Source: Nocardiopsis sp. ATB16-24
GTDB taxonomy: Bacteria; Actinomycetota; Actinomycetes; Streptosporangiales; Streptosporangiaceae
Assembly: GCF_030271535.1 (NCBI RefSeq)
Contig: NZ_JASCXJ010000006.1
Coordinates: 184,260 to 248,259 of the forward strand
Length of the DNA stretch: 64,000 nucleotides
Reading direction: 5' to 3'
In this document: positions 17,029-27,852 of the stretch, in pieces
Numbering within the stretch: the stretch's first letter is position 1
Layout: every line of letters begins with the position of its first letter
The notes under the pieces: generated by a model
What the model saw: only the letters and a program-made list of their open reading frames with translations
What the model was told of the DNA's origin: nothing
Database searches by the model: none
Made by a program: the position numbers and the translations under genes

Positions 17029-17649
17029 ATGATCGCGTTCCTCACCGGCCGGGTGGCCGCACGTGGCGTGGCCAGCGCCGTGATCGACGTGGGCGGGGTC
17101 GGCATGACCGTGCAGTGCACCCCCTCCGCCCTGTCCCGCCTGCACGTGGGCGAGACCGGTACCGTCGCCACCAGCCTCGTCGTCCGCGAGGACTCCCTGG
17201 CGTTGTTCGGCTTCGCCGACGAGGACGAGAAATACCTGTTCGAGCGGTTGCAGACCGCGTCGGGCGTCGGTCCCCGTCTGGCCCTGGCCATGCTGTCGGT
17301 CCACAGTCCCTCCGGCCTGCGCCACGCGGTGTCGACGGAGGACACCGCGGCCCTCACCCGCGTGCCGGGCATCGGAAAGAAGGGGGCCCAGCGCATCGTC
17401 CTGGAACTCCAGGGCAAACTCGACGCTCCCGTGCCCACCGACGGCGCTCCGCCCGGCGCCGGCGCGACCGCCTCCGCGGGCGCGCCCGACGGTGCCTGGC
17501 GGGGTCAGGTCGTCTCCGGCCTGGTCAACCTGGGCTGGTCGGCCAAGGACGCCGAGGCCGCCGCCTCCGCGGTGGCCTCCGAGGCCGAGGAGACCGACGA
17601 CGTCGCCGCCCTCCTGCGCAGCGCCCTGCGCAGGCTCAGTCGCGCTTAG
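17029..17649 (+). CDS. ruvA: Holliday junction DNA helicase subunit RuvA
   Basis: A 206-residue RuvA, the tetrameric junction-binding subunit that positions RuvB. The OB-fold N-terminus [20 protein letters not shown] is diagnostic. Two helix-hairpin-helix motifs follow ([16 protein letters not shown] and [19 protein letters not shown]). An Ala/Gly-rich linker then leads to the C-terminal domain III ([20 protein letters not shown]), which contacts RuvB. The start is fixed by homology at ATG 17029. Spacing to its Shine-Dalgarno is unusual and depends on a hairpin (see 16991-17028). It sits 14 bp upstream of ruvB. Confidence 0.96.
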   Translation: MIAFLTGRVAARGVASAVIDVGGVGMTVQCTPSALSRLHVGETGTVATSLVVREDSLALFGFADEDEKYLFERLQTASGVGPRLALAMLSVHSPSGLRHAVSTEDTAALTRVPGIGKKGAQRIVLELQGKLDAPVPTDGAPPGAGATASAGAPDGAWRGQVVSGLVNLGWSAKDAEAAASAVASEAEETDDVAALLRSALRRLSRA

Positions 17650-17663
17650 GGAAGGCAGGACCC

Positions 17664-18797
17664 GTGTACCACTCCCACGACGAAGCAGGCGGACCCGCCT
17701 CCGGCGGGGTCCCCCCCTACGAACGCGGGGCGGTCTCGCCCGAGGCCGGTGCGGACGAACGCCAGATCGAGGGGGCCCTGCGTCCCAAAGGACTGGACGA
17801 GTTCGTCGGCCAGGAGCGCGTACGCGAACAGCTCTCCCTGGTGCTGCGCAGCGCGCAGCGGCGTAACCGGGCGCCCGACCACATCCTGATGTCGGGTGGG
17901 CCGGGACTGGGCAAGACCACTCTGGCCATGATCATCGCCGCCGAACTCGGCGCTCCGCTACGGATCACCTCGGGGCCGGCCATCGAGCGTTCGGGCGACC
18001 TGGCCGCCGTGCTCTCCACCCTCCAGGAGGGCGAGGTGCTCTTCCTCGACGAGATCCACCGCATGGCCCGCCCCGCGGAGGAGATGCTCTACGTCGCGAT
18101 GGAGGACTTCCGGGTCGACGTCGTGGTCGGCAAGGGGCCCGGGGCCACGGCCATTCCCCTGGAGATCGCCCCTTTCACGCTGGTGGGGGCCACCACCAGG
18201 GCGGGGATGCTGCCGGCACCGCTGCGCGACCGCTTCGGGTTCACCGCGCACATGGACTTCTACAGCCCCCAGGAGCTGGAGCTGATCCTGCACCGCTCGG
18301 CGGGGCTGCTCGGCGTCCCCCTGGAGGAGGACGCGGCCCGGGAGATCGCCGGGCGCTCGCGCGGCACTCCCCGGATCGCCAACCGGTTGCTGCGCCGGGT
18401 GCGCGACTACGCCGAGGTGCGCGGTGACGGCAGGATGTCGCTGGCCACCGCGCGGGCGGCGCTGGAACTCTACGAGGTGGACGAGCTGGGACTGGACAGA
18501 CTCGACCGGGCCATCCTCGACGTGCTGATGAACCGGTTCCGTGGCGGGCCGGTCGGCCTGTCCACGCTGGCGGTCTCGGTGGGGGAGGAGGCCGAGACCG
18601 TGGAGGTCGTGGCCGAGCCCTTCCTGGTCCGTTCCGGTTTCCTGGCCCGGACCCCGCGTGGCCGGGTGGCCACCCCCCAGGCCTGGGCCCACATGGGGTT
18701 GACGCCCCCGCCCGACGCGGCCTTCGGCGCGGCCGCGGCCAACGGAGGTTCCTCCTCGGGCGGTCCGTCGGGTGGCGGCGGCGCCGTGACCCCCTGA
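17664..18797 (+). CDS. ruvB: Holliday junction branch-migration ATPase RuvB
   Basis: A 377-residue AAA+ motor that drives branch migration at RuvA-bound junctions. Walker A is GGPGLGKTT near residue 80, Walker B FLDEIHR, sensor I GATTRAG, and the Arg finger region is PLRDRFG. A winged-helix C-terminus follows ([20 protein letters not shown]). The GTG at 17664 follows GGGAAGGCAGGA. The N-terminal 40 residues are an extension common in actinobacteria, and a Gly/Ser/Ala tail of about 25 residues closes the protein. It is the last gene of the ruv operon, followed by a hairpin terminator. Confidence 0.96.
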   Translation: MYHSHDEAGGPASGGVPPYERGAVSPEAGADERQIEGALRPKGLDEFVGQERVREQLSLVLRSAQRRNRAPDHILMSGGPGLGKTTLAMIIAAELGAPLRITSGPAIERSGDLAAVLSTLQEGEVLFLDEIHRMARPAEEMLYVAMEDFRVDVVVGKGPGATAIPLEIAPFTLVGATTRAGMLPAPLRDRFGFTAHMDFYSPQELELILHRSAGLLGVPLEEDAAREIAGRSRGTPRIANRLLRRVRDYAEVRGDGRMSLATARAALELYEVDELGLDRLDRAILDVLMNRFRGGPVGLSTLAVSVGEEAETVEVVAEPFLVRSGFLARTPRGRVATPQAWAHMGLTPPPDAAFGAAAANGGSSSGGPSGGGGAVTP

Positions 18798-19117
18798 CCA
18801 GGGGTTCCGACATGGGGACGCCCTCGGAAGCGAGGGGCGTGCGCGGGAGTCCGGGTCCGAACCGTTAACACTCCGATCCCCGCCGGTGGGATATCGGTGA
18901 CCGGTGACACGTAGGCTGGAGTCGAAACAAGCCGATACGGGGCGAAGCTCCGTGCGTGTCGTGGCGCACCGGTGGAACGAGTCGGACCTCCGACGCGTTG
19001 TACGTGCCGGGTACGGTTCGGGCCGCGCGGTTCGAACCGCTACGAAGAAGGTGGTCGCGGCGGCGTCCGAAGTCGACAGCCGCCGGCCACACGACGAAAC
19101 GTCAGGAAGGACGCCCC
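18798..19117. other. Intergenic region ruvB-yajC
   Basis: A 320-bp spacer with no credible gene. After the ruvB terminator, TAGGCT near 18912 is a possible -10 for yajC, preceded by overlapping GGTGAC repeats. The yajC leader would then be about 200 nt, which is long. Confidence 0.35.
18818..18840 (+). terminator. Terminator-like hairpin after ruvB
   Basis: ACGCCCTCG (18818-18826), GAAG tetraloop, and CGAGGGGCGT (18831-18840) pair with one bulge. A second small inverted repeat (CCCCT/AGGGG, 18792-18804) overlaps the ruvB stop. Confidence 0.6.
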
Positions 19118-19483
19118 GTGCAGGGCCTTTACCACCTCGCAGCCGAAGGAGAGCCCACGGGCGGACTCCTCGGCATGATGTTCCCGTTCCTGCTGATCCT
19201 TCTGGTGTTCTGGCTGCTGTTCTGGCGTCCGAACCAGAAGCGCCGCCAGCAGGAGATGCAGATGCACGACTCCCTGGTCCCCGGCGTCGAGGTGATGACC
19301 AAGGCCGGTATCTTCGCGACCGTCGTCGAGATCCACGATCGTGACGTCCTGCTGGAGATCGCGCCCGGTACGCGCATCCGCATGATCAAGGCCGGTATCG
19401 GTGAGGTGATCACCCCACAGGAGGACGACACCCCCGTGGAGGACCGTCCCGACTTCGGCGACGACGACAGGCCCAAGGGCTGA
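19118..19483 (+). CDS. yajC: Preprotein translocase accessory subunit YajC
   Basis: A 121-residue YajC, a single-pass membrane protein that joins SecDF in the holotranslocon. The helix is GMMFPFLLILLVFWLLFW, followed by the basic RPNQKRRQQEMQ and the conserved domain SLVPGVEVMTKAGIFATVVE. A short acidic tail ends the protein. The GTG at 19118 follows AGGAAGGA. In most actinobacteria secD and secF follow directly; here the next gene, 294 bp on, is apt, so YajC stands alone at this locus. Confidence 0.93.
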   Translation: MQGLYHLAAEGEPTGGLLGMMFPFLLILLVFWLLFWRPNQKRRQQEMQMHDSLVPGVEVMTKAGIFATVVEIHDRDVLLEIAPGTRIRMIKAGIGEVITPQEDDTPVEDRPDFGDDDRPKG

Positions 19484-19676
19484 CGACAGGCCCGAGGTCC
19501 GAGGAGGCCCGAACCTTCTCGGCCACGGACCAAAGCACGGCGGAGACGTGAGATGAGCACCGTTCCGGGCACCGCGGAACGTCCTCGCCCCCTCCCGATC
19601 CGTTCACGGCCTTCCACCGGCCCCGGGAAGGTTCTTCGGCACTCCCGGGCCGTGGGACGCCCTCGCCCGATTCGGC

Positions 19677-19710
19677 CCGGTGGGTCCGCCGGTACCGGCG
19701 GACCCACCGG
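19677..19710. repeat. 34-bp perfect palindrome between yajC and apt
   Basis: A perfect inverted repeat with no loop, half-site CCGGTGGGTCCGCCGGT (19677-19693), centred on GGTACC. It lies about 190 bp after yajC and 68 bp before apt. As RNA it would be a very stable hairpin and may act as a terminator; as DNA it could be a protein site. It sits where secD-secF would be expected. Confidence 0.7.
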
Positions 19711-19777
19711 CGGGGCGCGTCCGTTTCGGTGGCGCCCCACATCACGACCATCCACACTCCAGAAGGTTCCACCGCAC

Positions 19778-20332
19778 ATGCCCGACGACACCGCGATCGC
19801 GGATCCAAGCCCGAGCACGGACCTGATCCAGGCGCACATCCGTGACATTCCGGACTTTCCGCAGCCCGGGGTCCTGTTCAAGGACATCACGCCGTTGCTC
19901 AACGACCGGGAGGCCTTCGCCGCGGCCGTGGACGGGATGGCCGAACCCTTCCTCGGAGCGGGGGTGGACCACGTCGTCGGCCTGGAGGCACGCGGCTTCA
20001 TCTTCGGGACACCGGTCGCCATGGCGTTGGGGGCCGGTTTCGTTCCCGCGCGCAAAGCCGGGAAACTGCCCGCGCGGACCCTCGCGCAGGCCTATGATCT
20101 GGAGTACGGCACCGCGACCGTGGAGATCCACGCCGACGCCGTCGCACCGGGCGGTCGTGTGCTGATCGTCGATGACGTCCTCGCCACCGGCGGCACCGGC
20201 AGGGCGGCGGTGGATCTCGTCCGCAAGGCGGGTGGTACGGTCGTGGGATTCTCCGTCCTGATGGAGCTCGGAACGCTCCGGGGACGGGAGAAGTTGCCCG
20301 ACGTGGAGCTGCACACCCTCCTCTCGGTCTGA
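19778..20332 (+). CDS. apt: Adenine phosphoribosyltransferase
   Basis: A 184-residue type I phosphoribosyltransferase that salvages adenine to AMP using PRPP. The N-terminal [20 protein letters not shown] is the Apt signature, [10 protein letters not shown] is the hood region, and the PRPP loop is [17 protein letters not shown]. The ATG at 19778 has an AGAAGG site 11 nt upstream, rather far. The upstream in-frame extension from 19553 crosses the 34-bp palindrome and lacks family sequence, so it was not used. Position before relA is the standard actinobacterial order. Confidence 0.95.
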   Translation: MPDDTAIADPSPSTDLIQAHIRDIPDFPQPGVLFKDITPLLNDREAFAAAVDGMAEPFLGAGVDHVVGLEARGFIFGTPVAMALGAGFVPARKAGKLPARTLAQAYDLEYGTATVEIHADAVAPGGRVLIVDDVLATGGTGRAAVDLVRKAGGTVVGFSVLMELGTLRGREKLPDVELHTLLSV

Positions 20333-20630
20333 GCCCGCCGAACCGCGCCGCGGCCCACGCGCCTCCCCCCGGGGAATGCGCGAAGGCCCGTCATCGTTGA
20401 CATACTCCACCACCTGGGGTGTCGCCCCGGGTGGTCTGTGTCACATCCGCCGACCGCGGTGCGAGCGGGTGGGCAGGGACTCTCCCCGATCCCACGGGGA
20501 AGGTCTCACTAGACTGGTGGGGGACCGCGGCGGCCATGTCATGACTGGCCCTGATGACACGCACGTGCACCGGTGGAGCCGGGCGGCGCTGACGGCGTCC
20601 GAGCACCGGGCGGACCCGCGGGAGGTAGAC
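20333..20630. other. Intergenic region apt-relA
   Basis: A 298-bp spacer. TAGACT at 20510-20515 is a good -10 candidate for relA, placing the start of transcription about 110 nt before its ATG. No -35 stands out. The frame upstream of the relA ATG is open, but nothing in it resembles RelA. Confidence 0.4.
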
Positions 20631-23093
<2,463 letters not shown>

Positions 23094-23095
23094 GG

Positions 23096-23124
23096 CCCCG
23101 GGCACCCTCTCGGGGCACCCGGGG
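23096..23124. terminator. Bidirectional hairpin terminator after relA
   Basis: CCCCGGG (23096-23102) pairs with CCCGGGG (23118-23124), with further pairing inside after a 2-nt mismatch. It lies between the convergent ends of relA and the F420-type reductase gene. Confidence 0.65.
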
Positions 23125-23139
23125 ACCGGGTACCTCCGC

Positions 23140-23607
23140 TCAGATGCGGACCGTGGTCGAGCGCACGATCGCGAAGACCGGGTGGCGGTCGGCCTCGGCG
23201 GCGAACACCTCGGCGGGGGCGTCCGGTGGTGTCTCGAAATAGGGACCCACCACGGCCGCGCGAGGATGGTCCAGGTACTCCTTCAACAGCGGAGCGGCCT
23301 CCTCGGCCCCCAACTCGCGCACGCTGATCAGTTCGATCCAACCGCCTTGCCGCAGTGTCGCGAAGCCGTCCTCACGCAGGTTGCGGACCCAGTCGGTCTC
23401 CCCGTACGGGGAGACCAGGAACCGCCCGTGATCGCTGTCCAGCACGCTGAGCGGGATGGTGCGCAGGAAGCCCGACCTGCGCCCACGCGTGGTGAGCAGG
23501 TGCAACTCCGGCGGGCACACCCCGTACTTGACGAAGCCGCTGACGAAGGCGTTGGCGGTGCGCCGAAGCCGTGTCATCTCGAACCGCTTCGTCGGTTCGT
23601 TCCCCAT
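23140..23607 (-). CDS. Deazaflavin (F420)-dependent nitroreductase-family protein
   Basis: A 155-residue protein of the DUF385/Ddn family, flavin/deazaflavin-dependent oxidoreductases with a split-barrel fold. Visible family features are HLLTTRGRRSGFLRTIPLSV, then RFLVSPYGETDWVRNLRED and the motif GGWIELISVRELGAEEAAPLL. The substrate is unknown. The ATG at 23607 follows GAGGGAG; the frame extends upstream but that sequence is antisense to the acyl-CoA dehydrogenase. It is the last minus-strand gene of the block, 125 bp downstream of the dehydrogenase, and may be cotranscribed. Confidence 0.88.
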   Translation of the reverse strand: MGNEPTKRFEMTRLRRTANAFVSGFVKYGVCPPELHLLTTRGRRSGFLRTIPLSVLDSDHGRFLVSPYGETDWVRNLREDGFATLRQGGWIELISVRELGAEEAAPLLKEYLDHPRAAVVGPYFETPPDAPAEVFAAEADRHPVFAIVRSTTVRI

Positions 23608-23732
23608 CTCGGTAACTCCCTCGCTCGGATGCTCACCATTGTGGTGCTTGCGCCCCACCGATGGCGCCGTGGACGCCGGGAGTCCCCGTCTGAGGACTCC
23701 CGGACACGAGGTGAGGCTCTCGAAAGACCCTC

Positions 23733-24923
23733 CTACCGGAACGCGGAGAGCCCCGTCACCGCCTGACCGATGCTGAGCGCGTGGATCTCCTCGGTGCCCT
23801 CGTAGGTGGCGACCGTCTCCAGGTTCACCATGTGTCGCATCACCGGGTACTCCAGAGTGATGCCGTTGGCCCCGTGCATCGAACGCGCGGTGGCGGCCAC
23901 GCGTTGGGCGGCGGCCACGCACGAGAACTTGCCGAAGCTCACATGGTTGTGGTGGCACTCGCCCCGGTCCTTGAGCCGTCCGATGCGCAGAGCCGTCATG
24001 TTGGCGTGGTTGACGTCCACGACCATGTCGGCGAGCTTGCGCTGGGTGAGCTGGAAACCGGCGATGGGGCCGCCGAACTGCTCGCGACTGAGCGTGTAGT
24101 CCAGAGCCGCCTCGTAACAGGCGCGGGCCGCGCCCGCGGCACCCCACACGATGCCGTAGCGGGCCTCGTTCAGACACGACAGCGGCGACCCCAGCCCCCG
24201 GGAGGCGGGCAGTAGCGCCTCGGAGGGCAACCGCACCTCCTCCAACACCAGTTCGGAGGTGAGGGACGCGCGCAGCGACAGCTTCCTGTGGATGACGTTG
24301 GCGGAGAACCCGGGGGTGTCCGTGGGCACCACGAACCCGCGGATCCCTTCGTCGGTGGCGGCCCACACCACGGCCACGTCGGCCACCGAACCGTTGGTGA
24401 TCCACATCTTGGTCCCGTCGAGCACCCAGTCCGTTCCGTCCCGGCGCGCGCGGGTGCGCATGGAACCGGGGTCGGAACCGGAGTCCGGCTCGGTCAGTCC
24501 GAAGCAGCCGATCGCCTCACCGGCCGCCATGCGCGGCAACCACTCGTTCTTCTGCTCCTCGGAGCCGAACTTGTGGATGGCCGTCATCGCCAGTGAACCC
24601 TGCACCGACACGAAGCTGCGCAGACCCGAGTCGACGGCCTCCAGCTCCCGGCAGGCCAGACCGTAGGCGACCGCGCTGGAACCGCCGCAGCCGTACCCCT
24701 CCAGATGCATGCCGAGCACCCCGAGGTCGCCGAAGGCCTTGGCCAGACCGCGCGGGTCGGGCAGGGTGCCCGCCTCGAACCAGTCGGCCACGTGCGGCAG
24801 CAGCTCGCGTGCGGCGAAAGCGCGCACGGCGTCACGGACGTCCCGTTCGACGTCGGACAGGTCGGCGTCCACGGCCAGGAAGTCGCGCGGGTCCGGGGCG
24901 GCGGGCCTGCGGGGGTCGCTCAT
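23733..24923 (-). CDS. Acyl-CoA dehydrogenase, glutaryl-CoA dehydrogenase-like
   Basis: A 396-residue FAD-dependent acyl-CoA dehydrogenase of the glutaryl-CoA dehydrogenase (GCDH) type. GCDH oxidises and decarboxylates glutaryl-CoA to crotonyl-CoA. Supporting residues: R102 in DSGLRSFVSVQ, at the place of the carboxylate-binding Arg of GCDH, and the catalytic Glu E375 in ATYEGTEEIH. Other family motifs are CFGLTEPDSGSDPGSM and KMWITNGSVADV. The ATG at 24923 follows GAAGGGA with an 8-nt gap. It lies 95 bp after a CaiB/BaiF CoA-transferase, a pairing that would suit activation of glutarate and its oxidation. Substrate is inferred. Confidence 0.9.
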   Translation of the reverse strand: MSDPRRPAAPDPRDFLAVDADLSDVERDVRDAVRAFAARELLPHVADWFEAGTLPDPRGLAKAFGDLGVLGMHLEGYGCGGSSAVAYGLACRELEAVDSGLRSFVSVQGSLAMTAIHKFGSEEQKNEWLPRMAAGEAIGCFGLTEPDSGSDPGSMRTRARRDGTDWVLDGTKMWITNGSVADVAVVWAATDEGIRGFVVPTDTPGFSANVIHRKLSLRASLTSELVLEEVRLPSEALLPASRGLGSPLSCLNEARYGIVWGAAGAARACYEAALDYTLSREQFGGPIAGFQLTQRKLADMVVDVNHANMTALRIGRLKDRGECHHNHVSFGKFSCVAAAQRVAATARSMHGANGITLEYPVMRHMVNLETVATYEGTEEIHALSIGQAVTGLSAFR

Positions 24924-25018
24924 GGTGAAAGTCCCTTCGTGCTGTGTTCGGCCGGTGCGACCGAGCGGGTGCGAAACCGCGCCGTCCGACGACGGCGTGG
25001 TCCGTACGGTCTCCGTGT

Positions 25019-26326
25019 TCACGGTAGGTCGGACTGCTGGACGGCCCCGCGCTCGATCATCTCGTCCACGCGTGCCCGGTCCAGACCCAGTTCGGTGAGG
25101 ATCTGACGGGAGTGCTGCCCGAGCAGCGGCGGAGCGGTGAGCGGTGGAGGGGTGTTCTCCAACCGAAAGCCCGCGCGCACCTGTTCGAGCAAGCCCGCGG
25201 TGGGATGTTCCACGGTGCGCAGGACGTCGTCACCGCCGGCGTCGGCGGTGCGCAGGGCGTCCAGTACCCCTCGTACCCGCCCCACCGGAACCCCGGCCTC
25301 CACCAGCACCTCCATCCAGTGGTCGGCGGGCATGGAACGCAGGGTCGCCGACAGTTCGCCGACCAGTTCCTCCCGGTGCGCCACGCGGCCGGAGTTGGTG
25401 GCGTAACGGGGGTCGCCGCCCAGGTCCAGGCGGTCCAGGGCCGCGCACAACCGCTGGTACAGGGCGTCGTTCCCCGCGGCGATGACGATCTCCGCGTCCT
25501 GGGTGGGGAAGGTCTGGTACGGCACGATCGTGGTGTGGGCGTTACCGACCCGGGGCGGCTCGGTCCCCGTCACCAACGCCTGCTGGGTGAGGTTGACCAG
25601 GCCGGACAGGGTGGAGTTGATCAACGACACGCTGACGTTCTCCCCCCGCCCGGTCGCGCGTGCCCGCATGAGCGCACCGAGCACTCCCACGGCCGCGTTC
25701 AGCCCGGTGAGCACGTCGCTCAGGGCCACGCCGACCTTGCTCGCCGGTCCCTCGGGCGGTCCGGTGGTGGCCATGAGACCGCTCTCGGCCTGCACCACGA
25801 TGTCGAAGCCGGGTCGTGTGTCCGGCTCGTGCTCGGGGCCGAACCCGCTCACCGAGCAGTACACCACGGCCGGGTTGCGGGCACTGACGGCCTCGTAGCC
25901 GAGGCCGAGCCGGTCGATCACCCCGGGCCGGAAGTTCTGGATCACCACGTCGGAGGTCGCGCACAACTTCTGCACCGCGGCCAGTCCCTCGGGATCCTTC
26001 AGATCCACGGCGAGGCTGCGCTTGTTGCGGTTCACCGACAGGAAGTAGGCGCTCTCACCGGTGCCGGGCCCATCGGCACCGGCCCACGGTGGGCCCCAGG
26101 CGCGGGTGTCGTCACCGCGTCCGGGCTGCTCCACCTTGATCACCTCGGCGCCCATGTCGGCGAGCAGCATGGTGGCGTAGGGCCCCGCCAGGACACGGGA
26201 AAGATCGGCGACGCGCACCCCAGCCAGAGGCGGGGCCGCCGGGACGTCGGACCACTGGTCGGCCTCGGCCGGGGGCACGTCCCCGTGGTCCGCTGCGGAA
26301 GGAGGGGAAGTCAATGCGGTGCTCAC
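25019..26326 (-). CDS. CaiB/BaiF family CoA-transferase
   Basis: A 435-residue class III CoA-transferase. The N-terminus carries LAGVRVADLSRVLAGPYATM and LLADMGAEVIKVEQPGRGDDTR; the catalytic Asp is D175 in RPGFDIVVQAESG. CSVSGFG precedes it as expected. Such enzymes move CoA between organic acids, for example succinyl-CoA to glutarate in the SUGCT branch. Next to a GCDH-like dehydrogenase, glutarate or a similar dicarboxylate is the leading guess. The start GTG overlaps the stop of the upstream DUF3870 gene as GTGA, so the two are translationally coupled. Confidence 0.92.
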   Translation of the reverse strand: MSTALTSPPSAADHGDVPPAEADQWSDVPAAPPLAGVRVADLSRVLAGPYATMLLADMGAEVIKVEQPGRGDDTRAWGPPWAGADGPGTGESAYFLSVNRNKRSLAVDLKDPEGLAAVQKLCATSDVVIQNFRPGVIDRLGLGYEAVSARNPAVVYCSVSGFGPEHEPDTRPGFDIVVQAESGLMATTGPPEGPASKVGVALSDVLTGLNAAVGVLGALMRARATGRGENVSVSLINSTLSGLVNLTQQALVTGTEPPRVGNAHTTIVPYQTFPTQDAEIVIAAGNDALYQRLCAALDRLDLGGDPRYATNSGRVAHREELVGELSATLRSMPADHWMEVLVEAGVPVGRVRGVLDALRTADAGGDDVLRTVEHPTAGLLEQVRAGFRLENTPPPLTAPPLLGQHSRQILTELGLDRARVDEMIERGAVQQSDLP

Positions 26327-26715
26327 TCCTCGCTGTCGGGGGTCTCGGGCGATCGGGCGCCCTCACGCAGGTGGTGGTACGTCTCCAGGCAACGGCGCAG
26401 GGCGGTGGTCAGCGCCGCACCGGACTGGCCCGCGTACCGTGTCTGTACTCGCCGTAGGAGTCCGGAGAGGTCCTCGGTCACCGAGGAACCCTCCACCAGG
26501 GCGCGGAAGAAGTCCTTGGCCAGGTCGGTGAGAAGGGTGGTGTCCGCGGCGACGATACGGTCGTCCGCGGTGTCCACCGCCAGGACCACGCCGAGGCGCT
26601 GGTACTGGGAATGGCTCGCCACCGTGTCGGGAAGACGGGCGTAGCCGGAGACCAGGACGACTCCGGGGTCGCGGAAGAGCTGCTGGATACGGTCGTGGCC
26701 GTGCAACGTGGACAC
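26323..26715 (-). CDS. DUF3870 domain protein
   Basis: A 130-residue protein matching the DUF3870 pattern: an initial strand VVLVSGYARLPDTVASHSQY, then GVVLAVDTADDRIVAADTTL, then LTDLAKDFFRALVEGSSV, and a C-terminal helix with RYAGQSGAALTTALRRCLETY. No function is known. The small alpha/beta protein is the first gene of a three-gene unit with CoA-transferase and acyl-CoA dehydrogenase, which hints at a role as regulator or assembly factor for that pathway. The GTG at 26715 was chosen because nothing upstream resembles the family; a weak GAGCGAGAG lies just upstream. Confidence 0.85.
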   Translation of the reverse strand: MSTLHGHDRIQQLFRDPGVVLVSGYARLPDTVASHSQYQRLGVVLAVDTADDRIVAADTTLLTDLAKDFFRALVEGSSVTEDLSGLLRRVQTRYAGQSGAALTTALRRCLETYHHLREGARSPETPDSEE

Positions 26716-27138
26716 CTCTCGCTCGCGGGCACGCGAAAACTCCGATGCTCTGGAGTCTCGCGCCTGGAGGGCGGTCGGGGAAACCGGACACCCGCGGCGT
26801 GAGGGCAGGCAGGCACAAGTATGTCCTCACGGGATTCGAGGGTGTCAAGCGGGGCGGGGTCCCGAGCGTCCCGTCCGGTGGTGCCCCGGTGCGATTCCCC
26901 AGCCGGTGCGGGAACCGCGCGTGGTCGGGACGACGGAGCACGGCGGTACCTTGCCCCAGCCCCGTACGACAGGAGCTGGCAAAAGGCGAAATAGGGTACA
27001 TAACACCCACCTGTGTGCCGAGGGTCACCTCTCCAGGGGTACCATCGGGCCCTGACAGCATGGCGCGACGCTGCCTGGGTCAGACCGGCCCCTCCCGTGG
27101 CGCGTCCTGCCTCCCGCGAGCGGACCGGCTGGGGGAGC
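26716..27138. other. Divergent intergenic region
   Basis: A 423-bp spacer between the divergent DUF3870 and DUF574 genes. It includes a relatively AT-rich patch at about 26977-27003 (GGCAAAAGGCGAAATAGGG, then TACATA) that looks like promoter sequence for the plus-strand pair. Several frames are open, but none has family features. Confidence 0.4.
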
Positions 27139-27852
27139 ATGATCGTGACCAACGCACGAGGACCTGAGACGGGGCCGCTCACTGCCGTGTCCCGTGGACG
27201 AGAATCGGCATCGGCGACAGGCCACCGGTCGCGCCTGGTCCCGCTCCGACCGTGTGCGGAGGAGTCCCCCCACGCCCTCCAGACGGAACACACCCGCCTG
27301 CACCAGGCCTTCCTGGGGCGGGTGATCGACTACCTGTGCGCCGACGCGGGCGTGCGCCAGTTCGTCGACTGGGGGTGTCCGGTGCCCGGCACGGCCGAAC
27401 GCGTCCGCGACGCCTGCTCCGGCGCCTCGGTCGTCCATGTCGCCCCGCACGGTACGGCCGGCGTGCTCTCCACCGCGGGTGCGGCCGTGCTCTCCGGCGA
27501 AGGATCCGGTGTCGACGCGCTCCTGCGTCGGCTCGGCACCTCCGGGCTCGTCGACTTCGACGAGCCCGTCGCCGTTCTGATGACCCGACCCTTCACCGCC
27601 GGCGACCCGCCGACCGGGACCGACGCCCTGCACGCCCTCATGCGCGGCGGCGGTTACCTCGCCCTCGCCTCCACCGCGCCCCACGCCGTGGCGGAGCGCG
27701 CCTTCCTCCCCTTCCAGCCCCTGGAGCCCGGCGTCGCCGACATCGCGTGGTGGCCCTACCCTGACGAGGACGTGTCCGACAAGGGCACCGGAATCGTCGC
27801 GGGGCTGGGTCGTGCCCCCGTCCAGGGGAGGGGAACACGTAGATGGCGGTGA
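27139..27852 (+). CDS. DUF574 (SAM-dependent methyltransferase-like) protein, divergent
   Basis: A 237-residue protein related to the actinobacterial DUF574 methyltransferase-like family. The recognisable core is HQAFLGRVIDYLCADAGVRQ, then FVDWGCPVPGTAERV where members usually have a GTGLPT-type SAM loop. The typical RVYDYLLGGKDNF N-terminal signature is absent, so SAM binding is doubtful. The end PLEPGVADIAWWPY fits the family C-terminus. ATG 27139 follows GGGGGAG. The stop overlaps the DinB-like gene by 10 bp. These genes are common near regulators in actinobacteria; function is unknown. Confidence 0.75.
   Translation: MIVTNARGPETGPLTAVSRGRESASATGHRSRLVPLRPCAEESPHALQTEHTRLHQAFLGRVIDYLCADAGVRQFVDWGCPVPGTAERVRDACSGASVVHVAPHGTAGVLSTAGAAVLSGEGSGVDALLRRLGTSGLVDFDEPVAVLMTRPFTAGDPPTGTDALHALMRGGGYLALASTAPHAVAERAFLPFQPLEPGVADIAWWPYPDEDVSDKGTGIVAGLGRAPVQGRGTRRWR

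Noticed and set aside
19553..19777. N-terminal extension of apt
   Set aside because: The extra codons cross the 34-bp palindrome and have no Apt-like sequence.
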